Below, in pieces: positions 51,648 to 60,677 of a stretch of DNA of 64,000 bases. Each line of letters starts with the position of its first letter. Position 1 is the stretch's first letter. The notes under the pieces were generated by a model. That model saw only the letters and a list, made by a program, of their open reading frames with translations. It searched no databases and was not told the origin of the DNA. The position numbers and the translations under genes are program-made. Source of the stretch: Clostridia bacterium (GTDB lineage: Bacteria > Bacillota > Clostridia > Christensenellales > CAG-314); contig CAAGHL010000070.1 of the NCBI GenBank assembly GCA_900769665.1, positions 1-64,000 of the forward strand, written 5' to 3'.

Positions 51648-52912
51648 TTCTTCCTAATATTGCCCTTGATAAGGTTTACGATGGTCATAACCAAGCCGAT
51701 TACGATAAACACGTAGTAGGACAGGAAACGCCAACCCACCACCGTCCAAAACAGTAGCGACGGTGCGACGACCTTTTCCAAGGCGTACAAAAACAGGCTT
51801 TCCACCGCAAGCGAATTACCCGGCGTCGGCACAAACATTACGCTCATAGAGGAATACACGTTTAGCGTCATGATTGCAAACATCAGTTCCACGCTGGGCG
51901 CAATGCTTCCGCCAAGGGCAAGCACCACAAAATACGGCAACGTCATGGAAAGGAACGGCTCGGCGATACACAACAGCACTAGCAGTATGGCGCGCAAGGG
52001 CTTCTTTGCCATGATGACAAACCCGTTGCGGAAGTCGTAGGCAATGCGCTTGGCGTGCTCAAATGCGTCCTCGTCACTCTTGATGATGCGCAACTTCATT
52101 GCAATGCGCAAAAACCATGCAACTATGCGCCCCGTAACCTTTGGCAAAAACGCAAAACATACAATCAGTAGCGGCATACTGAGGTTGATACCGAATCCGA
52201 TCCAACCTGCCACTTTTAGCCAAGCAATACGCTCGGCATTGTCAACGTAGGTAGCAAGTACGTCTTTGTTGAACAACATCAGACAGAAGCAAATGCTCAG
52301 CCAAAAGATGACGTTGAAGGCGTACTTTATCATTATCACGGCAGAGCTTTCGCCGCCGCTAAGACCTTTTTTGTGCAAGTGATAGATTTGAAACGGTTGT
52401 CCGCCCGAGCTAAACGGCGTAATGTTGTCGTAGTACTTGCCCACAAGCGACACTTTCAGTGCCAACCCGTAGGTTGTTTTGTCGGGGGTGACGGTTTTCA
52501 AAATTACGTAGTACTTCAAGGAGTCCAGCGCCATCATGACAAGCAACACGCCCACGGACAGAAACAGGTACCACGGATTGAGGTTGACGATTACGTCGGC
52601 GAAACTCTTGGAGTTGCCGTCGGCGATTTGCGACGAGAGGTCGTACATAAAGTACAAACTCAGCACAATCACCACCACGAAAAACACGTTGCTCCACACG
52701 CGCGTGCCTCGTTCCGGCTTGGTGTTGTCGCGTTCGTTAAAAGGCGCGTACCTTTCGTCGGGACCATTGTCGGTTGCGTCGATTATTCCGAGGTCGTCTG
52801 CTGCTTGAACGCAAGCATCGTCGGAAAGCGCACATTGTTCGACTTGCTCCGCGACAATATCCGTCGTATTATCGTCGGTATGTTTAGTTGTCTTGTCTTC
52901 GTTCATATTCAT
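51638..52912 (-). CDS. YbhN/MprF-type flippase-like membrane protein
   Basis: The 424-residue protein has a roughly 65-residue acidic cytoplasmic N-terminus (NERDNTKPERGTRVWS at its end) and about eight helices. Family blocks are ALDSLKYYVILKTVTPDKTT, LKVSLVGKYYDNITPFSSGG, QPFQIYHLHKKGLSGGESSA and, near the end, VPTPGNSLAVESLF. This is the lysylphosphatidylglycerol synthase TM region family (UPF0104), whose members move lipids or isoprenoid carriers; the actual substrate is unknown. The start may be ATG 52912, 52906 or GTG 52918. There is no Shine-Dalgarno and the -10 box is only 11 bases upstream, so the mRNA is probably leaderless or nearly so. Confidence 0.87.
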   Translation of the reverse strand: MNMNEDKTTKHTDDNTTDIVAEQVEQCALSDDACVQAADDLGIIDATDNGPDERYAPFNERDNTKPERGTRVWSNVFFVVVIVLSLYFMYDLSSQIADGNSKSFADVIVNLNPWYLFLSVGVLLVMMALDSLKYYVILKTVTPDKTTYGLALKVSLVGKYYDNITPFSSGGQPFQIYHLHKKGLSGGESSAVIMIKYAFNVIFWLSICFCLMLFNKDVLATYVDNAERIAWLKVAGWIGFGINLSMPLLIVCFAFLPKVTGRIVAWFLRIAMKLRIIKSDEDAFEHAKRIAYDFRNGFVIMAKKPLRAILLVLLCIAEPFLSMTLPYFVVLALGGSIAPSVELMFAIMTLNVYSSMSVMFVPTPGNSLAVESLFLYALEKVVAPSLLFWTVVGWRFLSYYVFIVIGLVMTIVNLIKGNIRKKNK

Positions 52913-52923
52913 AAGCACAGTAT

Positions 52924-52952
52924 ATTATAACACAACTTACGTCACATTGCAA
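52924..52952 (-). promoter_or_regulatory. Promoter giving a near-leaderless flippase mRNA
   Basis: TTGCAA (52952-52947) and TATAAT (52929-52924) on the minus strand are 17 bases apart; the first ATG starts 11 bases after the -10 box. Confidence 0.65.
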
Positions 52953-53072
52953 TCGTTACGTTCATTTTTGCCGACAGCATTAGCAATATAGTATACAAAA
53001 TCGCCAATCTTGTTTATTTTGCCAATAACGTACAACGTCAACCGCCACCCGACACACCGCAACAAACAAAAT

Positions 53073-53101
53073 GACGAGCTCGGCACAATACCAAACTCGT
53101 C
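53073..53101. terminator. Possible terminator of the 296-residue lipoprotein gene
   Basis: GACGAG with CTCGTC and inner GG/CC form an imperfect stem. The tail is T-rich on the plus strand (CTTTTTG) and partly T-rich on the minus strand. The roughly 330 bp between this gene and the flippase contain no other feature I can support. Confidence 0.45.
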
Positions 53102-53240
53102 TTTTTGTCGGGGTCACATTGTCGTCACAAAATACTTTACACAGTGCGCAAGCACATTTACAAAAGAGGTGACGCAAAACGCAAACCACAATCTTTGGAA
53201 GTCAAAAAAAAACATTTGTCACTTACACACTACCGCGCAA

Positions 53241-54131
53241 TTACTCTTCGGGAGTTGCCGTCCAGAAAGCGTCCCAATCCGCAGGCACGCCGAAGCCGGA
53301 GAAGTCGATTACACGCTTGAACGGCTCATGGTTGTAAGCAGGAGCAACGTCGCTGTCGGTAATTTCCTTCCCGTTGCCGAAAGCTTTTGCTGTGATTTCG
53401 ATGTCGTCGGCGGTAAGCCCTTCGGGCAAAGTGTACTCGCGGTCGGTGTCGGCAAAGATGTAGAATGTTTTGTAAGCCAAAAATTTGTTTTCAAAGCTAA
53501 AATCGGTGTAAGTCAACGTCGTGAGCGTGTCGCCCGTAGCCTTGTTTTTTACATACACTTCGATTTTGCTAGGCATACCATTGAACCACAGTGCGTTTTC
53601 GAGGTAGTAGCACGCAAGGCTGACATTAAGTTTGCCGTCAGCAACCGTGTAGGTAGCTTTAGGTATCCCCAACTTGCCGCCAAGTGTGAAGTCGAATGTG
53701 GCAGGGTCGCTGTCGATGTAGTCGCTAGCCGTTGCAATGCACTTTGCAGTGTAGCTTGCCTTGGGAAGATCGGTAACGTTGATTATTCCGCCCGGGGCAA
53801 TCGTAGCGTCGGAAAAAGCACGCACTTCCATATTTCCCGTAATACGTCCCGTACCGATAAGCATACTGGTCATTGCCACGATGTCGGTGTATTCCTTGCC
53901 TTGCGGATCGTACTTGACAAGCACGATGTAGTAAAATTGTCCGTTTTCCACCGCATCGAAAGCATAGTCACCCGTAGCGGTGTCAAATGTAAAGTTAGCG
54001 GGAGAGGCAAGCTTTTGTTTGTCGGTTTTGTTGCCTTTGTCGTCGTCGGTGTTATTGCAAGCAACAAGTCCCAAAACTCCGCTAAGTACAAGCATTATCG
54101 CAACCAGTGCGACGAAAATTCTTTTCTTCAT
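53241..54131 (-). CDS. Surface lipoprotein with immunoglobulin-like domains
   Basis: This 296-residue lipoprotein has signal MKKRIFVALVAIMLVLSGVL and the lipobox LVAC, then an Asp/Lys-rich linker (NNTDDDKGNKTDKQ). The mature part contains beta-sandwich-like blocks with LASPANFTFDTATGDYAFDA and YYIVLVKYDPQGKEYTD. YTLPEGLTADDIEITAKAFG comes near the end, with the look of fibronectin III/Ig repeats. No catalytic motif is seen. It follows the NCS2 permease gene by only about 22 bp on the same strand, so it is probably the last gene of the GH3-permease-lipoprotein run. Confidence 0.75.
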   Translation of the reverse strand: MKKRIFVALVAIMLVLSGVLGLVACNNTDDDKGNKTDKQKLASPANFTFDTATGDYAFDAVENGQFYYIVLVKYDPQGKEYTDIVAMTSMLIGTGRITGNMEVRAFSDATIAPGGIINVTDLPKASYTAKCIATASDYIDSDPATFDFTLGGKLGIPKATYTVADGKLNVSLACYYLENALWFNGMPSKIEVYVKNKATGDTLTTLTYTDFSFENKFLAYKTFYIFADTDREYTLPEGLTADDIEITAKAFGNGKEITDSDVAPAYNHEPFKRVIDFSGFGVPADWDAFWTATPEE

Positions 54132-54153
54132 ATTCTTTTATTCCTCCGTATGT

Positions 54154-55707
54154 TTACATGAGTATTAAGGTTACAAGTAACAACAAGGACGCTATTGCGG
54201 TCGGAAAACCAATGTTTTTGATTTCTTGCTTTTTGAAGGTAAGCAACTTGAGTACTGCATAGGAAATCATACCGATTGCTACGCCCACTACCACGTTTTG
54301 CGTAAACGCAACAAGTGCCGCAGTTGCGGCAAACGGAACAAACTCCGTAATGTCATTGCAATTGCAATTTTTCACTCCGCGTAGCATAAACAATCCTACG
54401 GTAAGCATCAACAGTCCGCTTACCACAAAGCCGGCTTGCGCATACTCGGCAAAGCTGTTGCTTGTAGCGTGACCGTATTCGCTAACCTTTGCCGTGTAAG
54501 TGGCAAACAGCGCAAAGAAAGCCCACGTCAACGAAGCCAATGCGTAGCCGATACCGCACACAACCGAAGCAAGACCCGTTTTTGCCCCTTCTTCGGCGGC
54601 AACGGACGATTGCTTGCCGATACTGACGGGAGCCGAGCCTACGACGGGAGCAAATACATTTACAGCGGCATTTACCAACAATGCCTTGCCACGACCGAGC
54701 GAACAATCGACATCGGACAGTTCCACCGCTCCGATTGCGCTTTCCGACTCGTACATACCCATAAACAGATATGTAAGCGCACCGCCGATAAACAACGTCA
54801 CAACGCTACCGTTGTAAGCCGAGAAGTCAAACCCCTTGGTAAACACTGCGCCCCACTCGATACCCGTCAAGCCGAAGCCGAATGTGTACAAGTTTTCCGC
54901 ACCCGCAGCCAAGTAAGCGCGGTCCACGCAAAACAGTTCATTGAACGCCGCAACGACGCCCAATAGATAAAACAGCAACAATCCCGTCAAAAATCCGTAC
55001 ATATAAGGATGTGCGAGATTGAAGCGTTTGCATACAATCACTACGATTACACCGATTGTAGCCGCCACAAGCGCAACCGTTGCAAGCGACGAAAGGGACG
55101 ACCAGTCGACTACGTTTACCGCGCCGTTGCTACCTACGGTAATTACGCCGCAAGTTTTTAGCGCATAAGATATTACGTACAATCCCGTGCCTACGGGCAA
55201 TGCCTTTTTGACAGGTTCGGGTAATGCGGCAAGCACAAACTTGCGCGAAGCAGGTATTGCCATTACAACCACATATATGATTGCGCCGACAAAAGACACG
55301 GCAAGCAAATTGTAGTACGTCAGTCCGTTTTGTGCGCCAAGTAGGGAAATAAACGCCGTAGACAGCCCGAGGCTAGACACCTGCACCAACGGCAAATTGC
55401 ACACAAAACCAAGCAACATTGTGCCGACAAATGACACGAGCGTAGCCGCAAGGTAAGTCCCTGCATATCCTGCGCGGTCACTGCCGAGCGTTTCGCAAAT
55501 AATGCGAGTATTCATCAAAAGTACGCACACCGAGATAAGAAACACCGAAATTCCCGCAACAACCTCTCGCTTCATGGTACTGCCGCGTTCCTTAAACTTG
55601 AAAAACTTGTTTAAGCATTTAGCAAGTCCCTTTGGCTCGTATGTTTGCGATTGTTCCTGCTCGACGGCTACTTCCTCCGAATTGGATACAATTACATTTT
55701 CTTCCAT
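54154..55707 (-). CDS. NCS2/AzgA-type purine permease
   Basis: This 517-residue membrane transporter has 12-14 helices. The family signature blocks are REVVAGISVFLISVCVLLMN, LMLTVGLF, NGLTYYNLLAVSFVGAIIYV and AVGSAPVSIGKQSSVAAEEG; this last resembles the substrate-binding region of AzgA purine permeases. The N-terminal cytoplasmic region is acidic and long. CGGAGA lies 5 bases before the ATG. It follows the GH3 gene by 74 bp and precedes the lipoprotein. No purine riboswitch could be seen in that short gap. Why a purine-type permease sits with a beta-glycosidase is not evident. Confidence 0.9.
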   Translation of the reverse strand: MEENVIVSNSEEVAVEQEQSQTYEPKGLAKCLNKFFKFKERGSTMKREVVAGISVFLISVCVLLMNTRIICETLGSDRAGYAGTYLAATLVSFVGTMLLGFVCNLPLVQVSSLGLSTAFISLLGAQNGLTYYNLLAVSFVGAIIYVVVMAIPASRKFVLAALPEPVKKALPVGTGLYVISYALKTCGVITVGSNGAVNVVDWSSLSSLATVALVAATIGVIVVIVCKRFNLAHPYMYGFLTGLLLFYLLGVVAAFNELFCVDRAYLAAGAENLYTFGFGLTGIEWGAVFTKGFDFSAYNGSVVTLFIGGALTYLFMGMYESESAIGAVELSDVDCSLGRGKALLVNAAVNVFAPVVGSAPVSIGKQSSVAAEEGAKTGLASVVCGIGYALASLTWAFFALFATYTAKVSEYGHATSNSFAEYAQAGFVVSGLLMLTVGLFMLRGVKNCNCNDITEFVPFAATAALVAFTQNVVVGVAIGMISYAVLKLLTFKKQEIKNIGFPTAIASLLLLVTLILM

Positions 55708-55781
55708 AAAAATCTCCGAAGTATCATCGGCGCATGCTCCGCAATTACTGCGGAGCAAAGCACCGTATCGTCAACAAACTA

Positions 55782-58700
55782 TCACTTGTTTTCTTTCTTG
55801 GTTGCACCCTTAAAGCCTGGTACTACCTTAAACACGATGATAAGCACGATTGCCGCCGCAAACAAAATGTTTTGAGCAACCCAAATGGAAACCCACCACC
55901 AAGCGCGCGTACCTTCGATCTTGCCGGAGTGTGCGTATTGGTACAAGGAGTGTTTCATTGTTTGTTGAAGCTTGTATTGTCCGTAGTTGGTGGTATACGA
56001 GCCGTCGCCGAATGCCGCAACAACGGTAGGATCGTTGACAAACAAACCTACGTGCAGGATGCCGCCTTCCGCACCGTAAAGGAAGAATACAGAGGAGTTG
56101 TACACGTCGCCGAAGTCACCATCACCGTCGGTGATCATAAATCCGTCAAAGCCCCAGTCATGTTGCACCATTGTGGTGTGGAATCCGTAATGCGACCAAG
56201 CCGTGCCGATTCTATTCATGGCAGCCATGATACCGTCGGCTTCGTACTTTTTGACGGAAATCTCAAACGGGCGAGCGTAGATCTCGCGGATGGCTTGTTC
56301 GTTAGCCCACGTGCATACGCCCGTACGGTTGGTGTCGTTGTCGTTGATTGCAAAGTGTTTGATTGTTACGGACGTACCCGTGGATTGGATACCTGCAACT
56401 TCCGAACCACCGATTTCGCCTGCCAACACGCCATCTTCACTAAAGTACTCGAAGTTACGTCCGCCGAAAGGAGAACGGTGCGTGTTCATGGAAGGACCGT
56501 ATGTGCCGCCGAGGTTGAACAGTACCGATTGATGTCCGTATGCAACGCCGGTTTCGTTGACAAGGTCGGTATTGAATGTGGACGCAAGCAATACTGCGCA
56601 GGGCCACCACGTAGCTCCGTTGTACTTTCCGTTTGCCACTTCCGCAGGACCGTCAAGGAATGTAACGTACTTTTTGCCTACTGAGTCCACGTTTGTGGTG
56701 CGATAGGAGCATACGCCTTGAAGAGTGATTGCCTCTTCCAACGTCGTCATGGAAGCAAGCATATCCCAAATGTTGCTGGTTGCAGGCACGTATCCCATGT
56801 CGTCCACCGACAGTTTGTGGTACTTGCCCGAAGCGATTTCAGAGGGATTTTCGTACACGGCAAACGTTCCGTCGTCATTCATCTTTACCTTGCCGTCATC
56901 GCCTTCTTCTACGTAATACACCTTGCCCCAATCAACCTTGTAGCTTTCGTCGTTGACGGATTTGCCGTCGACGGTGGTAGTCATGTAGGGCGCAACGTCG
57001 TTGCCGTGTGCGTAGTAAGTTTTGGTGATGGTCGTCTTTACACCGTTGATGTATGTTTCAAAGGTGTATTCCGCACTTTGCTTACCCGTCAGCAACAGTA
57101 TCTTCGAGATACCTTCGGCAAGTATTTCGTTAGGTGCTTCGTTGGATTGGTGACGCATTATCGAAGCCATACCGTCGGAAATGTTGCTTCTGGACAAATA
57201 TCCGTCTAACATGTTACCGTCACCTGCCGTCACGTCGTCCATTGCGTTACGTGCCGTGTTGGCGTCGCTGTTTCTCTTGACTGCGTACACCGCTCCGTCC
57301 ACGATACCTTCGACGGGACCCGTGGGTTTCTCCTTGAAGATGACGGGGTGAGCAAGGTTGAAGGAAACGCTGTCGTAATAAGCAGTGTTGCCGCTTTCCG
57401 CCCAACAGTGGGCGTTGTCTTGGATGTTGAACTTGTATGTGCCGTTTTCAAGCACGTAACAACCTTGACCGAAGTTGTCGTAGGATGCGATTTCGTCCGT
57501 TTCAAAGGTAATTACAACGTCTTCGGAAGCACCGGGAGCAAGCTCCTTGGTTTTACCGAACGCAACGAGAGAAACCTTGGACTTTTCCAAGCCTCTGCCC
57601 TTGATACCGAAGTTATTAGTATCGCTTGCGTATGGTGCGTCGACGTACAATTGGACAATTTCCTTACCCGTATACGTGCTACCAGTGTTGGTTACGCGCA
57701 CTGTGATGCTGTTTGTTCCGTGCGGAGTCATCGTAACGTCGGAAGCAACTATTTTTTGCGAGAAGGTCGTGTAGGACAAGCCGTAGCCGAATGGAAATTG
57801 CACCACTTGATCGTAGCCGCCCGTCACTTTGCCGTTTTTGAACTCGATTGCCTTGAATGCGTCACTGTCGAAGTAACCTTCGGCGGCAGCGGTTTCGTAG
57901 TACTTGTAACCTACGTAGATACCTTCTTCGTATTGGTAGAACTTGTGCGCGTTACCGTTGCCTGCAATGGCTTTGCCATCGGCTGTTTTCAGTTCGGCAT
58001 TGGCGTACTCGTTATTGTCCATGTTGTAGTATGTAGGGTTGGTGGTCATGTCGTATGCGTAGGTGTCGGCAAGTGCGCCCGAAGGAGATTTGCCGGCAAC
58101 CACGTTTGCCGTACCCATGATACCTGCCTCGCCGGGCAAGCCCATCCACAAGCATGCGTCCACACGGTACTTTTCCTCGTTGAGGAAGCCGCACTCGAGG
58201 GGCGTTGCGGAGTTGAGCAACACGATTGTTTTGTCAAAGTTTTCCTTAGCAAACTCCAACAATGCGTACTCGTTGTCGCCAAGCTCCAAAATGGTACGAT
58301 TGAGTGTGGAACCCGTGTTGTCGATGTCCATTGTGGGAGAAGCGCCTTCGGCACCGGTACGGGAGAACATGACGAGTGCAGTCTTGTAACTTCCGATAGA
58401 CGGCTTGACAAATTGCTCGTAGGTTTCGCGAGTGAACTCGTTAATATTTTGGTAGCCTACCCATGCGGAAGAGGTCACGCCGGGGTCGCCGCTTGCAAGA
58501 AACGCAGGATCGGTGTTACGTCTGCGTGCACCGCCGCTTGCCTTTACAAGCCATTGCCATACGTCGTCGTTGACGCTGAGTCCTGCGTCGGAGAATGCTT
58601 TGTACGGGGTGATTGTGTTGTTGTCGTCCTTACCGCCCGCACTGCCCTCGCCGCCGATGATGTAGTTGTACGTCATTGCTCCTAACAACGTAACCTTGTC

Positions 58701-58970
58701 GCCCTTGGCAAGAGGCAAGGAATTGTCGGAGTTTTTCAGCAAAACCGAGCCTTCCTCGCCCACGCGCATGCTTACGTTGTAGCCTTCACTGTAGCACGAC
58801 GCAAGGTCGTAACTCCCGTCGCCATTGACGCTACTTGTCGTATAGCCGCCCAAAAACATCGCAATGGTGTCTTTTAGGCTGGCAAACACAACGTTGATGA
58901 TCAAGCAGATGACTAGTAGAATAGCGCAAACCACTATGCCTACAACTGCTTTCTTCTTGCTTTGTTCCAT
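55782..58970 (-). CDS. Membrane-anchored GH3 glycosidase with reversed domain order
   Basis: The product has 1062 residues. An N-terminal helix (VVGIVVCAILLVICLIINVV) and a second near the C-terminus (ILFAAAIVLIIVFKVVPG) anchor both ends, leaving the enzyme outside. The GH3 C-terminal sandwich comes first: EGSVLLKNSDNSLPL and FPFGYGLSYTTF. A fibronectin-III-like domain follows (VTNTGSTYTGKEIVQLYVDA). The barrel domain comes last, with GPSMNTHRSPFGGRNFEYFS, VTIKHFAINDNDTNR and the probable nucleophile Asp in GFMITDGDG. Standard GH3 enzymes have the barrel first; the reversed order is known from some rumen clostridial beta-glucosidases. AGGAGG lies 10 bases before the ATG. It lies downstream of a two-component system and upstream of a permease and lipoprotein. 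Its sugar substrate is not readable. Confidence 0.92.
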   Translation of the reverse strand: MEQSKKKAVVGIVVCAILLVICLIINVVFASLKDTIAMFLGGYTTSSVNGDGSYDLASCYSEGYNVSMRVGEEGSVLLKNSDNSLPLAKGDKVTLLGAMTYNYIIGGEGSAGGKDDNNTITPYKAFSDAGLSVNDDVWQWLVKASGGARRRNTDPAFLASGDPGVTSSAWVGYQNINEFTRETYEQFVKPSIGSYKTALVMFSRTGAEGASPTMDIDNTGSTLNRTILELGDNEYALLEFAKENFDKTIVLLNSATPLECGFLNEEKYRVDACLWMGLPGEAGIMGTANVVAGKSPSGALADTYAYDMTTNPTYYNMDNNEYANAELKTADGKAIAGNGNAHKFYQYEEGIYVGYKYYETAAAEGYFDSDAFKAIEFKNGKVTGGYDQVVQFPFGYGLSYTTFSQKIVASDVTMTPHGTNSITVRVTNTGSTYTGKEIVQLYVDAPYASDTNNFGIKGRGLEKSKVSLVAFGKTKELAPGASEDVVITFETDEIASYDNFGQGCYVLENGTYKFNIQDNAHCWAESGNTAYYDSVSFNLAHPVIFKEKPTGPVEGIVDGAVYAVKRNSDANTARNAMDDVTAGDGNMLDGYLSRSNISDGMASIMRHQSNEAPNEILAEGISKILLLTGKQSAEYTFETYINGVKTTITKTYYAHGNDVAPYMTTTVDGKSVNDESYKVDWGKVYYVEEGDDGKVKMNDDGTFAVYENPSEIASGKYHKLSVDDMGYVPATSNIWDMLASMTTLEEAITLQGVCSYRTTNVDSVGKKYVTFLDGPAEVANGKYNGATWWPCAVLLASTFNTDLVNETGVAYGHQSVLFNLGGTYGPSMNTHRSPFGGRNFEYFSEDGVLAGEIGGSEVAGIQSTGTSVTIKHFAINDNDTNRTGVCTWANEQAIREIYARPFEISVKKYEADGIMAAMNRIGTAWSHYGFHTTMVQHDWGFDGFMITDGDGDFGDVYNSSVFFLYGAEGGILHVGLFVNDPTVVAAFGDGSYTTNYGQYKLQQTMKHSLYQYAHSGKIEGTRAWWWVSIWVAQNILFAAAIVLIIVFKVVPGFKGATKKENK

Positions 58971-59282
58971 TGTAACACTTTCCTCCTGATTATTTTTGCC
59001 GAGTGACGTCGGCTATTTTGCAACGGGTTCTGCTGTCAGAGCTTGCCCGTTTGTCGCCAACTATACACAGTGGCGAACTTTGCAAAAAGACTGTATCACA
59101 TCGCAAAAAGGAGTTCAAGGAGTATTCCCTATCTAGTATTTGTGGTTTCATAGTCGGTACTTGCGCAGCGTGTTTTTGTCTTGATTTGACCGCAAACAGC
59201 CGCATTTGCTTGCGACATTACCTTGTACACTGCCGACAAAAATTGTCACAAACTACGCAAATCAAAAAAAAATCGCACAAAT
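58971..59282. other. Region upstream of the GH3 gene
   Basis: About 310 bp hold the GH3 ribosome binding site (AGGAGG). I could not identify a convincing promoter or LytTR-type direct repeat here. Confidence 0.35.
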
Positions 59283-59318
59283 AACAAACAGACCATCACA
59301 AGGAATGATCTGTTTGTT
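59283..59318 (-). terminator. Hairpin after the two-component genes
   Basis: AACAAACAGATCAT pairs with ATGGTCTGTTTGTT on the minus strand, with the T-run 12 bases further on. It begins 22 bp past the stop codon. Confidence 0.6.
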
Positions 59319-59339
59319 TATTTAGCGACAATCGAAACA

Positions 59340-60677
59340 TCACTCTTGCACCAACGGGAATAGCATATCCACCATAAACATATTGTCCTCGGTGCGCATT
59401 ACCAAGTCGCCGTTATACCTCTCGCATATCACACGCATACTTTTGCAACCGTAGCCGTGGTAAAAGTCGTTATCCTTTGTGGTAAGCGGCAATCCGTCGC
59501 GGAAAACGAGCTCGGACTCGAACCAGTTTTCGATATGCACCGACAATATCTTACCTTTCGCCACCACTTTGAAACGAATAAAGCGTTTTTCGAGGTCGTC
59601 CAGTTTCATCACGGCGTCAATGGCGTTGTCTATTGCGTTACCGAACAGCGAGTAGATGTCCTCTATCCTCATAAAGGACAGCTGCTTGCCGTCAGCCATT
59701 ACGGTCAAACGAATATTATTCTTTTGGCAAATGAGGGATTTTTCCGTCAAGATTATGTCCAACGCTTCATTGTCCGTTTTGACAACCGAGTCGTAGATGT
59801 TGATTGCGTTTTCTATTTCTCGTATAGTTTCGCTACTGACCTTGTCGTTTTGTCCGATAAGTCGTATTTGATGTTTCAGATCGTGACACTTTAGGTTAAT
59901 AAGGTCTATGTTTTCCTTGGATATTGCATACTGTTCCTGTTCCTGCGTAAGCAGTCTGTTTACCACGTCCAACTCGTCGTGCATTTTTTTGTTGGACAGC
60001 AACCCGAACTGCAAACTGACGGCAAACACACAACACAAAATGTTATATATTGCCGCGACAATAAGGTTTACCTTGTCGTAGTTGTTGTCGCTGTTGTACA
60101 CCACTACGGAGTTTAGGATGATGTCTATCAACAGTATTGCAATGGACAACAACAAGAAGAACACGTTGTTTACCTTCAAGTCCTCATGCTTGCCTATCCT
60201 ACGGGAGAACAACACATACATCAACACATACACTATCGAGTAGCTGTCCATGTAGAAGCAAATTGTAAAAATGTTTATCTTGGGTGCGACGGCGTAACCG
60301 TACACTCCCATAGCCATGCCTTCGCCAAAGCCCGTGGCGGTAAGCAACAAATTGTTTATTTCGTATGCCAAGTGTTGTGTAGTATAACCGGCAATTGCGC
60401 AAAACAAGATATTGACCCACGGCTCGTCGTAGCAAATTTTGAATGACAACGTAGCAATTGTAAACAACGCCAAAAACATCAGCGAAGTATACCACGCATT
60501 GTAAAAGAAAATAGGAAACAAAAACGCGCTTACAAAGCACACCGCCATTGCGGCAACAAACCGCAACGCAAAGTGAGTGCGATGGCGAAGATTGCGAGTA
60601 AACAAACAACACGCCACGATAAGCTCCGCCATGAATACCAGCTTGTACCAAAACAAAGTAGTAAACTCAAACATCAT
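59340..60677 (-). CDS. AgrC-like GHKL sensor histidine kinase
   Basis: The 445-residue membrane kinase has six or seven helices over about 220 residues, a coiled-coil (HDELDVVNRLLTQEQEQYAI), and a GHKL ATP-binding domain. The phosphoacceptor box is LINLKCHDLKHQ. The ATP-lid region is LFGNAIDNAIDAVMKLDD and GYGCKSMRVIC. This is the HATPase_c_5 type known from AgrC and related peptide-sensing kinases. Its ATG overlaps the response-regulator stop by four bases. No agrB or agrD gene is present in the window, so the stimulus is unknown. It may control the downstream GH3 operon, which is inference. Confidence 0.9.
   Translation of the reverse strand: MMFEFTTLFWYKLVFMAELIVACCLFTRNLRHRTHFALRFVAAMAVCFVSAFLFPIFFYNAWYTSLMFLALFTIATLSFKICYDEPWVNILFCAIAGYTTQHLAYEINNLLLTATGFGEGMAMGVYGYAVAPKINIFTICFYMDSYSIVYVLMYVLFSRRIGKHEDLKVNNVFFLLLSIAILLIDIILNSVVVYNSDNNYDKVNLIVAAIYNILCCVFAVSLQFGLLSNKKMHDELDVVNRLLTQEQEQYAISKENIDLINLKCHDLKHQIRLIGQNDKVSSETIREIENAINIYDSVVKTDNEALDIILTEKSLICQKNNIRLTVMADGKQLSFMRIEDIYSLFGNAIDNAIDAVMKLDDLEKRFIRFKVVAKGKILSVHIENWFESELVFRDGLPLTTKDNDFYHGYGCKSMRVICERYNGDLVMRTEDNMFMVDMLFPLVQE

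Noticed and set aside
57348..58685. 445-codon open frame on the plus strand
   Set aside because: It lies wholly antisense to the GH3 gene, lacks a ribosome binding site, and its Cys/Val-rich composition is that of a complementary-strand shadow.
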